Shown here: in pieces, positions 20,532 through 32,199 of the stretch
How the letters are laid out: every line of letters begins with the position of its first letter
Numbering within the stretch: the first letter of the stretch is position 1
Source of the DNA: Bisporella sp. PMI_857
Taxonomy: Eukaryota > Ascomycota > Leotiomycetes > Helotiales > Helotiaceae
Direction of reading: 5' to 3'
NCBI GenBank assembly: GCA_021307315.1
Contig: JAJSPD010000022.1
Span: forward strand, 650,465-714,464
Length of the DNA: 64,000 nt
Notes under the pieces: generated by a model
What the model was told of the DNA's origin: nothing
Databases searched by the model: none
Seen by the model: the letters and a program-made list of their open reading frames with translations, nothing else
Translations under genes and position numbers: made by a program

Positions 20532-22685
20532 TGTCACGGCCCTGACTCTTTAGACGGAGCTCAGCACTGGACACCCTAGAGCTCGGACGGGGCTCAGCAC
20601 CGGACACCCCAGAGCTCGGACGGAGCTCAGCACCGGACATCCTAAAGCTCGCTTATACTGGCCTCCGGCCAGCTTCATGTATATAGAGCGCTGCTTTCCT
20701 TCCCTTCTTCTGTCTTTAGCTTGTTCTCTTAGTTAACGTACTTGATCAGTTAGCTGGCCATGTCATCATCCTGGCCACAATCCCTGCAACCACCACTTTT
20801 TTTCAATTTTGATTTGCAATTGCTCAACATCCAACCTTACAAATGGCTAATACAGAAGGGAGAATCCTTTTAGGCATTCAGGCCTATCGACTGGGCCGAT
20901 TTTCAAGCTTACGGGCCGCCGCGTCTGCGTACGGCGCGCCACGATCGACAATGACGTCTCGACTGAAAGGAGTGCCCGCAAAGTCTAGTATTCCTTCTGC
21001 TAACCGCAAATTTACTTCAACGGAGGAAACGACACTTATTAATTGGATATTGGATATAGATACGCGTGGAATGCCCTTAACGCAACTATTAGTACGTGAT
21101 GCGGCCAATCTATTGCTTGCGGATCGAGCAACGCGCGACGCGTTTACGCAGCCAACTGTAAGCAAACGCTGGGTTTCACGATTTATAAGTCGACATTTAC
21201 AACTTAAATCGAAGTACAATCGAAAATATAATTATTAGCGAGCAAAATGCGAAGATCCTGAAGTAATTCAAGGCTAGTTTCGACTTGTGCGAAATACAAT
21301 TGAGAAATATAAAATTGTGGAAAATGACATTTATAACTTCGACGAAACGGGGTTTCAAATAAGTGTAATATTTACTTCAAAAGTAGTTACGGGTACAGAT
21401 TCTCGTACGGTATCTGTACAGCCTGGAAATCGCGAATAGGTTACTGTAATAAAGTCGATCCAATTTACAGGCTTTGTACTACTTCCGCTAGTTATATTGA
21501 AAAGTCAAATGCATTAATATAGTTGGTATCAGAATCTGCCGACAACCTAGTTGCTTAGAGTTAGTAATAACGGGTAGACTACAACGAATTAGGTTTTATT
21601 TGGCTGCAAAAAGTTTTCGAAATGCACACACGAAATCGTACGATAAGCATATATCGATTATTGATACTTGACGGCCACGGAAGTCATGTTACAGCTTAAT
21701 TCGATCGATTTTGCAAAAAACACTGCATTATTGCATTGTGTATGCCTGCGCATTTTTCACAGTTTCTTCAACTTTTGGATATTAGTTGCTTTGCAAGATT
21801 GAAGCGTTTTTACGAACAAGCTGTATAACAGCAAATGCAGGTCGGCATTAACTATATTGATAAAATCGAGTTTTTACAGCTTTATTAATCCGTACGACAA
21901 AAAGCTTTTACTGTTTTTACTGTTCAAAGTGGATTTAAAGCTACTGGATTAGTTTTTTTTGATCCAGATCAAGTATTAAATCAATTACACGTACGACTGC
22001 GTACGCCGACTTTTCTACTTACAACGAAGCTTGTTACGGCCTGAGTCTCTGAAACACTTTACAATATTGCCGAATTACAGTTGCAAACCGACTTTGTTCA
22101 AAAATCGATTCGATATCGTACGCAAAGCTCACTAAGTCCTACAGTTCAGGCCGTAAATCAACTTATCAAAAAGTGCCAATTAGCTATGCACAACGCTACT
22201 TTTCTTGCGGCTGAAAATCGAAAATTACGAGCCGCAAATGAAAGAGTCAAGAAAAAAAGAGCTGTAAAGAAATTATTCGTACGCAAAGGAAGTGTTTTAC
22301 AGGTTTCAGAAGTTCAAAACAAGTTGAATTAAGCTACAGCTGACGTTGAAGTTGTAAATCAGGTAGTTGATCAAAACGTAGCTTCAGTACGTACACGTGC
22401 TCCAGCGAAGTGTAGTATATGTAAATCGCTCGAGCACACTGCTCGTACATGCCTTGACCGTCAATAAATCAATTATTTCAATCCGCAAATTGATATTTTA
22501 AGTAGTTGTGATACAATTGCAAATCAAAATTGAAAAAAAGTGGTGGTTGCAGGGATTGTGGCCAGGATGATGACATGGCCAGCTAACTGATCAAGTACGT
22601 TATAGCAATTGATAGTTGTTCACACCTTTGAGTCCTTCCACCTGGATCTACGGATCGAGATCCCTGTTCAGCTTGAGTTGTTACA
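20532..22685 (+). mobile_element. Solo LTR family C, split by a pogo element
   Basis: LTR halves 20532-20735 and 22601-22685 join at TTAGTTA/TAGCAATTG to give a normal family C LTR (TGTCACGGCC...TTGTTACA). The whole is flanked by GATAT (20527-20531 and 22686-22690). About 30-bp GAGCTCGGACGGAGCTCAGC-type units repeat in its U3 part. Confidence 0.9.
20736..22600 (+). mobile_element. Pogo-type DNA transposon copy 1
   Basis: Terminal repeats ACGTACTTGATCAGTTAGCT...AGCTAACTGATCAAGTACGT, with arms of over 80 bp, are flanked by TA (20734-20735 and 22601-22602). The transposase frame starts at 20843 (MANTEGRILLGIQAYRLGRF; HTH psq-type, then a CENP-B-like HTH and DDE). Motifs NFDETGFQ, LDGHGSHVTAQFD and LLDISCFA keep all three catalytic Asp residues. 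Multiple stops lie at Trp/Gln codons (for example TAG at 21236 where copy 2 has CAG). The C-terminal zinc knuckle KCSICKSLEHTARTC is recognisable. Confidence 0.92.
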
Positions 22686-22902
22686 GATATGCCTATACTT
22701 TACAAATATGAAGGATAAGATAACTTTAATGCCGGATTTATCCGGATAAAAAGGGGAGAAGCATGGAAAACGCCAAGAATTAAACGATAATTTAGCGAGC
22801 TTACGTAACGTAATTAGAGCAACACTAAATTAATATATGGTGATTATATAAAAGTGTGGCGCTCGCCCGTAAGTAATTCCCAGCTCTCGTCGCTCTAATA
22901 AA

Positions 22903-24735
22903 TTATATCCTAGACTCAAAAGCTTGGATCATTAGCCCAATAGTATCCGGGCCCCAAGAATTCACCAGCAACAAAGCATCATACCCATCCGTTAACCTAA
23001 TCAAGCCCGTCACTAACCCCTGCGCCGGGGTGAGACCATTGAGCAAGCCACCATTGTGATGGAAATACTGCCCATAAATGCCATCGTACTTATACCACCC
23101 AAGCTGACCGTTCAGCATCAACTGAGTCGCATCCGGGCTGAGGATAGTGTTATTCCGAACACCATCCTGGAACTTAGCCAGCTCTCGCGCCGAAGTTATC
23201 CATCCCCCCGCGGCAACACATGCCATAGAGCCCCAGTATTGGCCATGGATAGTATCTGTAGCGCTACTATATGACAATGTTGCAAAGTTGGTAGGCTCTG
23301 CAGTGGCATTAAAAGCGTCGAGCTTGATACCCATGGGAGTGAGAACTTTCTGAGAAACATAGGTCACATAATAGTCTGGATTTTGGCCGCCATGCCCAGT
23401 CACGCAGTCGATAAGGGCTTGTAGGATGGTGAAGTTGGTATTGGAATATGCTCCGATGTTGCCTGGAGCACTAGGCGGGACGTTCTGTGCTTTGAGGTAT
23501 GTGGAAAGGAAGGTCCAGATGTTGGGAGGGTAGAGTGTGTCGTCCACGACCATGCCACTCTTCATCTCTAGCAGGTTGCGGATTGTCACTTTGGCAACTC
23601 CTGGACCAACGCTTGGGAACTGGCTCTTGACAAGTGGGTAGAAGGGGTCGTCAACAGAATGGCCATAGTCAGAAAGGAGCTTCATGACCGCGACAGCAGT
23701 AACGGACTTAGAGACGCTAGCCAGATTGATTCTAGTATCAGCTGTCCAAGTCTCGAGTGGGGGGTCCTGAGATGCTCTTGCATAACCAACTCCTTGAGCT
23801 ATGACCTGACCGCCATGCATCACGAAGTAGCTATATCCCATGGACTTTGCTAATGCTTTCTGAAAGACTTGGTCCCACTGCGGCTCAGGCGCCTCAATAT
23901 TGTTTGCATACTGCAGAGCTTTCTGTAAGCGTTGGCCCTTGTTGGAAAGTGTGGTCCACTGATTGACGAAACTCCCCCAGTCTTGGCCAAAAATAAACTG
24001 GTGTGAAGCAATTGTCTCACGCCAAACCCCAATGTACCAGCGGGTGCTGTTATTGTCGTCATATACTTGGAAGTCCACTAATTGCATACCAGGATGAGCT
24101 TGATAGTATTGGTACCACTTGTTCCAGTCGGACTCCATTAACAAAGCGTAGTCGCCTTCACCCTGTTCGAACAGCCCAGTCAAGTTCCATGTCGTGGCTG
24201 CTGGGTAGACCTGGATTTTGGTCAGGCGCCAGCCACTTCCCGAGAGTTTCTCCCACTTAGCAACAAAATCATTCCAGCCAAGGTCGTGCACAAGGGCTTG
24301 GGTAATTGGCGTACTGCCCCACGTACCAGTGAACCAACGAGTGCCACCAGAAGGGTTCACGTCGAAGTCAAGAAGACGAGTAGCTACCTTTTGATTATTG
24401 AATGTAGTCATGAAGCTGTTCCAGTCCGGAGTTCTCCACAAAGCATAAGCGCCAGCCATTTGCGTCCATGCACCCATGTACCAAGTGGTTGATGAATCTT
24501 GCTGATAAGTTTCGACTGACACCAGGCGAAGATTCTGAGCCGCAACCTCGGACCATTTGCTCACAAAAGAATTCCAATCTGAGACATTCCAAAGGATATA
24601 AGCGCCAGTTCCTGCAGTGAATAATCCAGCGAAGAGAATAGGTGCAATTAGCCCACCCTTTTCATTGAGCTTGCCGCCTCTCTGGGGCGGAGTGAGGGTA
24701 TTGCCGTCAATGACTTGATCCTTTCCGCTAGCCAT
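22903..24735 (-). CDS. Beta-lactamase-fold serine hydrolase with Trp-rich repeats (polyglycine hydrolase-like)
   Basis: The frame is open up to 24981. I take the Met at 24735 (MASGKDQVIDGNTLTPPQ), giving 610 residues, because the longer upstream part looks like UTR. Residues about 30-290 hold repeats of the pattern AGAYALWRTPDWNSF, then about 18 residues, then TTWYMGAW. The C-terminal half is a class C beta-lactamase/PBP-like domain with SVSK (S340, K343: the SxxK nucleophile pair), YSN (about Y430) and HHNGG (about 559-563, equivalent of the KTG triad). This two-part layout is that of fungal polyglycine hydrolases, which cut glycine linkers of plant chitinases. No signal peptide is evident at this start, which is odd for such an enzyme. 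The hydrolase fold is secure; the substrate is inference. Confidence 0.8.
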   Translation of the reverse strand: MASGKDQVIDGNTLTPPQRGGKLNEKGGLIAPILFAGLFTAGTGAYILWNVSDWNSFVSKWSEVAAQNLRLVSVETYQQDSSTTWYMGAWTQMAGAYALWRTPDWNSFMTTFNNQKVATRLLDFDVNPSGGTRWFTGTWGSTPITQALVHDLGWNDFVAKWEKLSGSGWRLTKIQVYPAATTWNLTGLFEQGEGDYALLMESDWNKWYQYYQAHPGMQLVDFQVYDDNNSTRWYIGVWRETIASHQFIFGQDWGSFVNQWTTLSNKGQRLQKALQYANNIEAPEPQWDQVFQKALAKSMGYSYFVMHGGQVIAQGVGYARASQDPPLETWTADTRINLASVSKSVTAVAVMKLLSDYGHSVDDPFYPLVKSQFPSVGPGVAKVTIRNLLEMKSGMVVDDTLYPPNIWTFLSTYLKAQNVPPSAPGNIGAYSNTNFTILQALIDCVTGHGGQNPDYYVTYVSQKVLTPMGIKLDAFNATAEPTNFATLSYSSATDTIHGQYWGSMACVAAGGWITSARELAKFQDGVRNNTILSPDATQLMLNGQLGWYKYDGIYGQYFHHNGGLLNGLTPAQGLVTGLIRLTDGYDALLLVNSWGPDTIGLMIQAFESRI

Positions 24736-24981
24736 TGTGTTCTTGAAGGAAGTTTGTGATATGAATTGCGGATATGGGTTTGCAAGGTGAGTTTCTGATA
24801 GGACTGCGGAAAAAGCAACCAGAAAGAAAAGGCTGTTAGGATATTGAGGGCATGAAATAGCATTTGTTAGATACTTGTCATGAAATTGAGATAGATGAGC
24901 TAGGTACCACCAAGTAAGCTCTGTGTTTTGCGGCTGCTTCAGGGAGCACCCTGAAGCAGCCTGATGCATAAATACCTGCAT

Positions 24982-26399
24982 ACTCTCATCCTTGACGGTG
25001 TCAGGAATATTTCAGCTGAAGCTGAACTTACCACATCGAGAGCTAGATGCATATTAAAGAGTCATTCTGGTGGTAATCCAAGGAGTTTGCCGGAACAGAA
25101 TACATGATGCAAAGACGATATCTCGCATACATGTAAGCATCTTTGGGTAGCTTCGGGTTATCCCAGAGCTATCTCTAAGGAGGAGAGAGCTCGTCAGCCT
25201 TACCAAATTTCAAATATTCCAAAGTATATGCAGCCAGAACTGCAATGGGTGAGAATGCAAGCCTCGCTGCTCGTGTGAGGAGGATGGAGGCCAGCTTCAT
25301 CGCCCATTCAGTGATGGCTTGGCCAGAGCAGATAATTGGAAACCACATGTATAGTAACTAGGTGTTATTAGATAGCTAAGACCTTCTTGCATAGAGACAC
25401 AACTTTAAGTTACGTGGCTGGATCCTCGTGTTGCAATTTTAGCTAGCCCCAGGCAGCCACCGCAACAGAACGAGGACGTATACTGGTTGGTATGACGCGC
25501 TAATATTACGAACCAAAGGAGAGACCACTCACATGGGGCCATTAGAGGACTTTCGAGTCGATGGATCAAAATTTGAGGCTTCGTCACATTTCATGTTGTG
25601 TGACAAAATATATAAACGTTAGCTCAGCATTTATTGGACCCATATTCCCTGGATTTCACCCAGGACCTCTCTTATAACGGAGGCAGCCGAGTCGATGCGC
25701 CCTGTCGATAGTCACGCTATCCTATACGTCTGGTCGCGAGATCCCCAGAGAGAATTTACATGCAGGTGGAACGAGAACGGCAAAGATAGATGGCCGGAAG
25801 CTGAAGGCAAAGTTTTAAGTAACTAATCGTGGTCCAAGCCTATTCGCTGGCGAGGATTTTGGGGGGGGGGGGTGTTTGGCTTCGGACCAATCACAAAGAA
25901 TAGACCCTCCTCCATTGCTTTGCTTCGCTTTTTTGAGCTGCGGATCAACCAATGCGGCGTACAAAATGCAACAGCTGCGCCTGGTTGCACCTCCCCACAT
26001 TTTTGCTCCCATGACCCACTTCTCAGTGACTTTTTTCGTTTCCGAGGCTGGTCAGGTCGGGTTGTCGAGGTGCGAAAAGTCGAGGTAATCCAGAATGCGT
26101 TGGAGAGCAAGGTTATTATTATTATTATTATTATTATTATTCCCAGTGTGATAAATGATTTGAATATTTGATTTTTACTCTCTAAATCAAAATCAAATTA
26201 AGAAGGCGGTATCCTAATTAGGAAAGCGGTGAATAATAAAACCGGCAGAATTCCGAAAGCTCTGCAAAAATCCATAAACTTCTAGATAATATTTACGGCA
26301 AATATCTCATATACCACAAAAAAGTGCCCATATTTCTGATATACCATATTCTTTTCAACTTTTTAACTCCTTTATTCTAAACTTTGTAATCCATATCCT
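24982..26399. other. Intergenic, no gene recognised
   Basis: It contains a run of 12 G at about 25860-25871 and an (ATT)n microsatellite at about 26114-26141. No coding region or complete repeat is supported. Confidence 0.4.
26114..26141. repeat. ATT trinucleotide microsatellite
   Basis: About nine consecutive ATT units. Confidence 0.9.
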
Positions 26400-28975
26400 T
26401 TTCCAGAATTTGTAGCGTACCGTAAAAGCAATACAATATCGACAAGTTGGTAATCTACAAATATTTCACTATCAACGTCTGAAAGCTTGTTGCTATCAAG
26501 TCGATCAATCTTCTCTATTTGTATGCCCAATTCTCGATCAAGGCGCTCTACTTCTTTTCATTCTCATTCTTTTCTTCCTCTTTTTCATCTTTCATTTCAT
26601 CCTTCCCTTCATCTTCAGATTATAGCTATTCCTAAGCTTTTTGTCGACGTCCGCTAGAAACAGGCTGATTTGTACAACGACGACGATTATGACTCCATTC
26701 AAGGCAATTGCCACAGCGAGTTTGCTTTTTATTCCATATGCTTTTGCGTATTCGTTTGGTTCGAGGTCGGCCGACTGACTTTTGTACTGTAGAAAATTTG
26801 ATTGAATTATCGCAAAGTAGGTCGATGTCAGGTTCCGTACTGGTATATGTAGTAGGATAAACTTTCTGACATGCGACGTCGGATATTGTACCTTTTTGGC
26901 CCGCTTAGTGCTGTGGTAAAGCTTATCAACCCTGGCATCTGACAGTCGACTATCGATATTAACGTACTTGATCAGTTAGCTGGCCATATCATCATCCTGG
27001 CCACAATCCCTGCAACCACCACATTTTTTCAATTTTGATTTGCAATTGCTCAACATCCAACCTTACAAATGGCTAATACAGAAGGGAGGATCCTTTTAGG
27101 CATTCCGGCCTATCGACTGGGCCGATTTTCAAGCTTACGGGCCGCCGCGTCTATGTACGGCGCGCCACGATCGACAATGACGTCTCGACTGAAAGGAGTG
27201 CCCGCAAAGTCTAGTATTCCTTCTGCCAACCGCAAACTTACTTTAACGGAAGAAACGACACTTATTAATTGGATATTAGATATGGATACGCGTGGAATGC
27301 CCTTAACGCAACTATTAGTACGTGATGCGGCCAATTTATTGCTTGCGGATCGAGCAACGCGCGACGCGTCTGCGCAGCTAACTGTAAGCAAATGCTGGGT
27401 TTCACGGTTTATAAATCGACATTTACAGCTTAAATCGAAGTACAATCGAAAGTATAATTATCAGCGAGCAAAATGCGAAAATCCTGAAATAATTCAAAAC
27501 TAGTTTCGACTTGTACGAAATACAATTGAGAAATATAGAATTGTGGAGGATGACATTTATAACTTCGACGAAACAAAGTTTCAAATAAGTGTAATATTTA
27601 CTTCAAAAGTAGTTACGGGTATAGACTTTCGTACAGTATCTGTGCAGCTTAGAAATCGCGAATAGGTTACTGTAATAGAGTCGGTTTAATCTACAGGCTT
27701 TGTACTGCTTTCGCTAGTTATATTGAAAAGTCAAATGCATCAATATAGTTAGTATCAGAATCTGCCGACAACTTAGTTGCTTGAAGTTAGTAATAACGGG
27801 TGGACTACGGACGAATTAAGTTTTATTTGGCTGCAAGAAGTTTTCGAAGTGCACACACGAAATTGTACAATAAGCATATATCGATTATTGATACTTGACG
27901 GCCACGAAAGTTATGTTACAGCTCAATTCGATCGATTTTGCAAAAAACACTGCATTATTCTATTGTGTATACTTGCGCATTTTTCACAGTTTCTTCAACT
28001 TTTAAATGTTAGTTGCTTTGCAGGATTAAAGCGTTTTTACGAACAAGCTGTACAACAGCAAATGCGGGTCGGCATTAACTATATTAATAAAATCGAGTTT
28101 TTACAGCTTTATTAATCCGTACGACAAAAAACTTTTACTGTTTTTACTGTTCAAAGTAGATTTAAAGCTACTGGATTAGTTCTTTTTGATCTAAATTAAG
28201 TATTAGATCAATTACACGTACGACTGCGTACGCCGACTTTTTTACTTACAACGAAGCTTGTTACGGCCTGAGTTTTTGAAACACTTCACAATATTGCCGA
28301 ATTACAGTTGCAAACCGACTTTGTTTAAAAATCGATTCGATATCGTACGCAAAGTCTACCCAGTTCTACAGTTCAGGCTGTAAATCAACTTATTAAAAAG
28401 TGCCAATTGGCTATGCACAACGCTACTCTTCTTACAGCTAAGAATCGAAAATTAGAAGCCGCAAATAAAAGAGTCAAGAAAAAAAAAGCTGTAAAGAAAG
28501 CATTCGTACGCAAAAGAAGTGTTTTACAGGTTTCAGAAGTTCAAAACAGGTTGAATCAAGCTACAGCTGACGTTGAAGTTGTAAATCAGGTAGTTGATCA
28601 AAACGTAGCTCCAGCACGTACACGTGCTCTAGCGAAGTGTAGTATATGTAAATCGCTAGAGCACACTGCTCGTACATGCCCTGACCGTCAATAAATCAAT
28701 TATTTCAATCCACAAATTGATATTTTAAGTAGTTGTGATACAATTGCAAATCAAAATTGAAAAAAAGTGGTGGTTGCAGGGATTGTGGCCAGGATGATGA
28801 TATGGCCAGCTAACTGATCAAGTACGTTAGTTCTAATAAAGCTTAATAAGTATCGCGATAAAAGCCAGCTGTAAACAAATTATCGAAATAATCAACTAGG
28901 TCAGTACGAAAAATCCTTGCAGCTGTGATTGCCTAAGAACAGAGCGATTGAAACTGGTAAAAAGCTGTACAATCA
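26400..28975 (-). pseudogene. MULE transposase relic, split by pogo
   Basis: Minus-strand pieces on both sides of the pogo element belong together. Bases 28830-28975 read FQSLCS, stop, AITAARIFRTDLVDYFDNLF, TAGFYRDTY. Bases 26960 down to about 26430 read VGRPRTKRIRKSIWNKKQTR, CGNCLEWSHNRRRCTNQP, then an acidic tail. GRPRTKRIRK followed by CxxC....H....C is the C-terminal nuclear signal and zinc knuckle of fungal Mutator-like transposases. It has stops and frameshifts. Terminal repeats were not located. Confidence 0.6.
26962..28827 (+). mobile_element. Pogo-type DNA transposon copy 2
   Basis: Same ends as copy 1 with TA at 26960-26961 and 28828-28829; 1866 bp. The transposase frame starts at 27069. 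In this copy the third catalytic residue is Asn (LLNVSCFA) where copy 1 has Asp, and the second motif reads DGHESYV. The zinc-knuckle end (28407-28694, KCSICKSLEHTARTCPDRQ) is open. It is inserted in a MULE relic. Confidence 0.92.
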
Positions 28976-28980
28976 CAATG

Positions 28981-29152
28981 TGTCACGTCCCGTGCCCCCA
29001 AGCACACGTGACCTATATTAGCCGAGCTCTCGGAGCGCCTCATGTATATATAGCCTGCTCTCCTCGAGCCCCTCTTCCTTCCTCAGCTATAGATTCTCGT
29101 ATGATACCACCGTTGCCCTCGTATCTGTAGATCCCCAGCGCGTGTCGTGACA
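28981..29152 (+). mobile_element. Probable short solo LTR
   Basis: It begins TGTCACGTCCCGTGCC and ends GTGTCGTGACA, with ATGTATATATAGCC in the middle. The TG...CA ends, promoter position and size fit an LTR, but the flanks (CAATG/AGATA) show no target duplication. Confidence 0.5.
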
Positions 29153-29383
29153 AGATAGAGGTCAAAAAAAAGATAGTATTTCAGAAATACCGGTACTTTT
29201 TGATGGTATTTGAGATATTAACCGTTAATTTTGATTAGTATACAACACTAAGTTATTATTATATAATACTTATTTGTACTATTAACAGCAAACTTATATT
29301 TATATACTTTATATTATAAAATGTCTACAAACGCTACTCGACTTATAAAATTACAAAATTCAAGTAATTTTGAACTTAATATT

Positions 29384-29768
29384 TGTAACAGCCACAATCG
29401 GTTTAAAGAAGGTTTACAGCGGTGACAGCCAGAGCCGGTTAGGGATGGTTTTACAATAGGCCACAATCGGTTTAAGGATAGTTTACACTAAAATCGGTTA
29501 GAGATGGTTTACAACAGCACAGGTCGGTTTAGGTCGGCTACAGGCTCCTTTACAGAAGTGCCGACTTCTAAAGGATAAAGCACTGTTGCGCATCGTTAGG
29601 AGATATAAGGAACAGCTAGAGCTCTCTGGAGAAGGGCAAGCTTGAGTTTTCTTCTTAGACTTACAAGCATACTTCTAATATCAATACACCACCGTTACAA
29701 CTGCAGCTCTCGCTACGTGTTCTCACTTGTTATATTGCAATCCCTCCTGCTGCCCTCTGACTGTTACA
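29384..29768 (+). mobile_element. Solo LTR family B
   Basis: It begins TGTAACAGCC and ends CCTCTGACTGTTACA. It is bounded by ATATT on both sides (29379-29383 and 29769-29773). GATATAAGGAACAGCTAGAG is the promoter region. The U3 part carries short repeats of GGTTAGGGATGGTTTACA type. Confidence 0.88.
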
Positions 29769-29912
29769 ATATTAATACTTAACCTACTATATTTAAAAAA
29801 AGATTATTCGAAAAAATTCTTAGTTCGCCACAAGGAAATATTAATATATCTAAAACAGTAACAGTTAAATGTTTACAAAAAGGTTGTTTGTAAGTTAATT
29901 AATTTTATTTAC
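29769..29912. other. Unidentified coding-like sequence split by LTRs
   Basis: Removing the LTR at 29384 joins a frame starting at about 29321 (MSTNATRLIKLQNSSNFELN) with INTLPTIFKKRLFEKILSSP...GNINISKTVTVKCLQKGC. The frame looks coding but I do not recognise it. It may be retrotransposon or transposase sequence. Confidence 0.3.
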
Positions 29913-30306
29913 TGTAACAGCTCAGGGTCGGTTTAAGACAGTCATCGTGACACCCTAACAGCCAGCCGAAGGCTTTTCAGCTGTGGTACTTTCAGGGCTG
30001 CAAGCGGCACGCTCCGCCCATGGCCAGCCACAGGCTTACAGCTACAGCAGCTCCAGCAGCCGCAGGCTCACAGCTCCAGCAGCCGCAGACTCACAACTAC
30101 AACAGCTACAGGCTCACAGCTACAGCACAGTGAAAGATATAAGGAACAGCTAGAGCTTTCTGAACAAAGCAAGCTTGAGTTTTTCTCTCCTGTTAGACTT
30201 ACAAGCATACTTTTAATATCAATTCATCATTATTGCAACTACAGCTTTCGTTAAGTGTTTTCACCTGTTATATTGCAATCTCTTCTGCTGCTTTCTATTT
30301 GTTACA
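29913..30306 (+). mobile_element. LTR family B, second copy
   Basis: TGTAACAGCTCAGGGTCGGT to CTTTCTATTTGTTACA, with the same promoter block. The flanks TTTAC/ATTCT do not match, so it may be rearranged. About 35 bp to its right a frame MAEKKGTSEINSAADLAQLR (30342-30476) could be the start of an internal gag-like region, but it ends at 30477. Confidence 0.7.
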
Positions 30307-30477
30307 ATTCTCAAGTTTTTACTTACAAAGCCGATTTTAATATGGCAGAAAAAAAAGGAACCTCTGAAATCAATTCAGCTGCTGACTTGGCACAATTACG
30401 TAAAGAAAGCCGTATTTTTAATTTCCAGGAACTTAAGGAACTTAACACTAAAGTTGTAACAACCGGTATGCCCAAGG

Positions 30478-30713
30478 TGCGACACGGAGGTCATGGCACG
30501 GGATCAGGAGGCTGACGATCAGGGTATGAGGGGTTTCAGAGCCATACGGAAAAGAGCCGGAGTTGCCTATATTAAGGCCTGCTCCTACTCTTTACAGTTG
30601 TTCCTCATGTTTTTGTATCCTTCGTAGGTAGACCTATAAGGCAATCACTATCAGCCTATTGTACGCACTCCCATATGCCTCTATTCTAGCCTGTGATTCC
30701 TTGCGTCGTTACA
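30478..30713 (+). mobile_element. Possible LTR, no target duplication
   Basis: The segment TGCGACACGGAGGTCATGGC...TTGCGTCGTTACA has TG...CA ends and sits inside otherwise coding-like sequence on both sides. Flanks do not match, so this is tentative. Confidence 0.3.
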
Positions 30714-30926
30714 ATACTACAATGCCTTCGCAACAACTTTAGCTTTTTCGCCGGATGTCCGGCTTTTAGCGTGTGCTTCGGATGACAAGGTAGTCCAGCT
30801 ATAGAATGTGGCTTCGGGGGAATGTTTACTGAAACGCACAATTAGCTTTATCACTAAAACGCTTTCCTTTTTTTACGAAGATCTATTCCTATGCGCGGAT
30901 AATAAGAACATAAGTGTTAAACCTTA

Positions 30927-31644
30927 TGTCACGAACGCAGGTGTAACAACTAAAACTGAACAGGGATCTCGATCCGTAGATCCAGGTGGAAGGACTCAAA
31001 GGTGTGAACAGCTATCAATTGCTATAACTAAGAGAACAAGCTACAGACAGAAGAAGGGAAGGAAAGCAGCGCTCTATATACAGGAACTGGCCGGAGGCCA
31101 GTATAAGCGAGCTTTAGGATGTCCGGTGCGTCCGAGCGGGGTGTCCGGCGCTGAGCTCCGTCCGAGCTCTGGGGTGTCCGGTGCTAAGCTCTGTCTAAAG
31201 AGTCAGGGCCGTGACAGCAGGTCCTAGGACCCCGTGGGGACCCAGGAAGCATACTCCTGGGACGGCCCAGTGTCCCAGGACGGTACGCCTCGGGACGTCT
31301 CGCTTTCCTAGGATGCGGTAGTACCCCAGGAATTTAAGTAAGTAAAGGAGCAGACGGCGAATGGACCTCTGTATTCGGCAGCATCGCGTGATGGAGCTTG
31401 AGGGCTCCGAGCTCCAGGAAGAGCTGAAGGCTCTAGGGACATAGTATATAAGTACTCGTAGTTTCGTAGTTTAGGAGCTTCGTGCTCAACCTTCATTATA
31501 GTTTAGCAATATAGTTTATCTTGTTATACTTGTAACGTTTCGCTTCGTAGTGAAGAGCAGCGTCTAGTTTATTTCATACATACTATACTAACCAACGAGC
31601 CCTAAGCCCAGCTATCCAGGCCCAAGGCTACCCCGCACGTTACA
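30927..31644 (+). mobile_element. Solo LTR family E containing a family C LTR
   Basis: It begins TGTCACGAACGCAGG and ends CCGCACGTTACA. It is flanked by CCTTA on both sides (30922-30926 and 31645-31649). ATAGTATATAAGTACTCG is the promoter-like site. The family C LTR at 30942-31216 lies within its first 20 bp. Confidence 0.85.
30942..31216 (-). mobile_element. Solo LTR family C, nested
   Basis: A complete inverse-orientation copy (TGTAACAACTAAAACTGAAC...CAGGGCCGTGACA) bounded by GCAGG (30937-30941 and 31217-31221). Confidence 0.9.
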
Positions 31645-31870
31645 CCTTACTGGTCGACTTTTTCTCAAACTTAGACGGACACTAATAGGAAAATATTTGT
31701 ACGAGAGAATTGGGTCACTCTGGATTCAGATAACCTCCTTTGGCTTCTTCCTGACTATAGACCGACATGTTCCGCTAGCCGAGGCAAAGTCCTTGTTCTA
31801 GGACGATTCTCGTCCTGGCACGTTATACCATCAACTCATTGAGTGCCCCAGGATTCGGTTCGTGACAGTG

Positions 31871-32199
31871 TGGCGACGTCGTATAACATGGCGCGCCCCG
31901 GCCGCTATAAGACTGAAAATAACGATTTTGCATTATAATAAAACCTGAGTATCTATATCTAATCGTTTTATGAGTTTGAAAAGTAGAAAAGGCTTGATGG
32001 TGGTGTTGCGAGTCGAAAGGTCTATTATAGTGTCAAAAGAGATTTTCTGTAAATTCAAAATAGCGGCGACGACACGGTGATAATTTTCGGAATTAATAGG
32101 TCAGGAATGTTCGGGAGAGGTATATAATACAACTGAAATAAAAATAAAGAGAAATTTTAATGCATTCACAGATTTAAAGTCGCTTGAACTCGAAGTATC
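31871..32199. other. No recognised feature
   Basis: AT-rich sequence with no supported frame or repeat. Confidence 0.35.

Larger units (their letters stand above)
30714..31870 (+). pseudogene. WD40-type STAND protein C-terminal relic
   Basis: Left of an inserted LTR the frame reads TLAFSPDVRLLACASDDKVV, QL, stop, NVASGECL, a WD40 repeat whose Trp codon is TAG. Right of it come IFVRENWVTLDSDNLLWLLP and DYRPTCSASRGKVLVLG, a signature found at the very end of fungal NACHT-WD40 proteins. The two parts are separated by the nested LTRs at 30927-31644. It is too short and broken to function. Confidence 0.5.
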
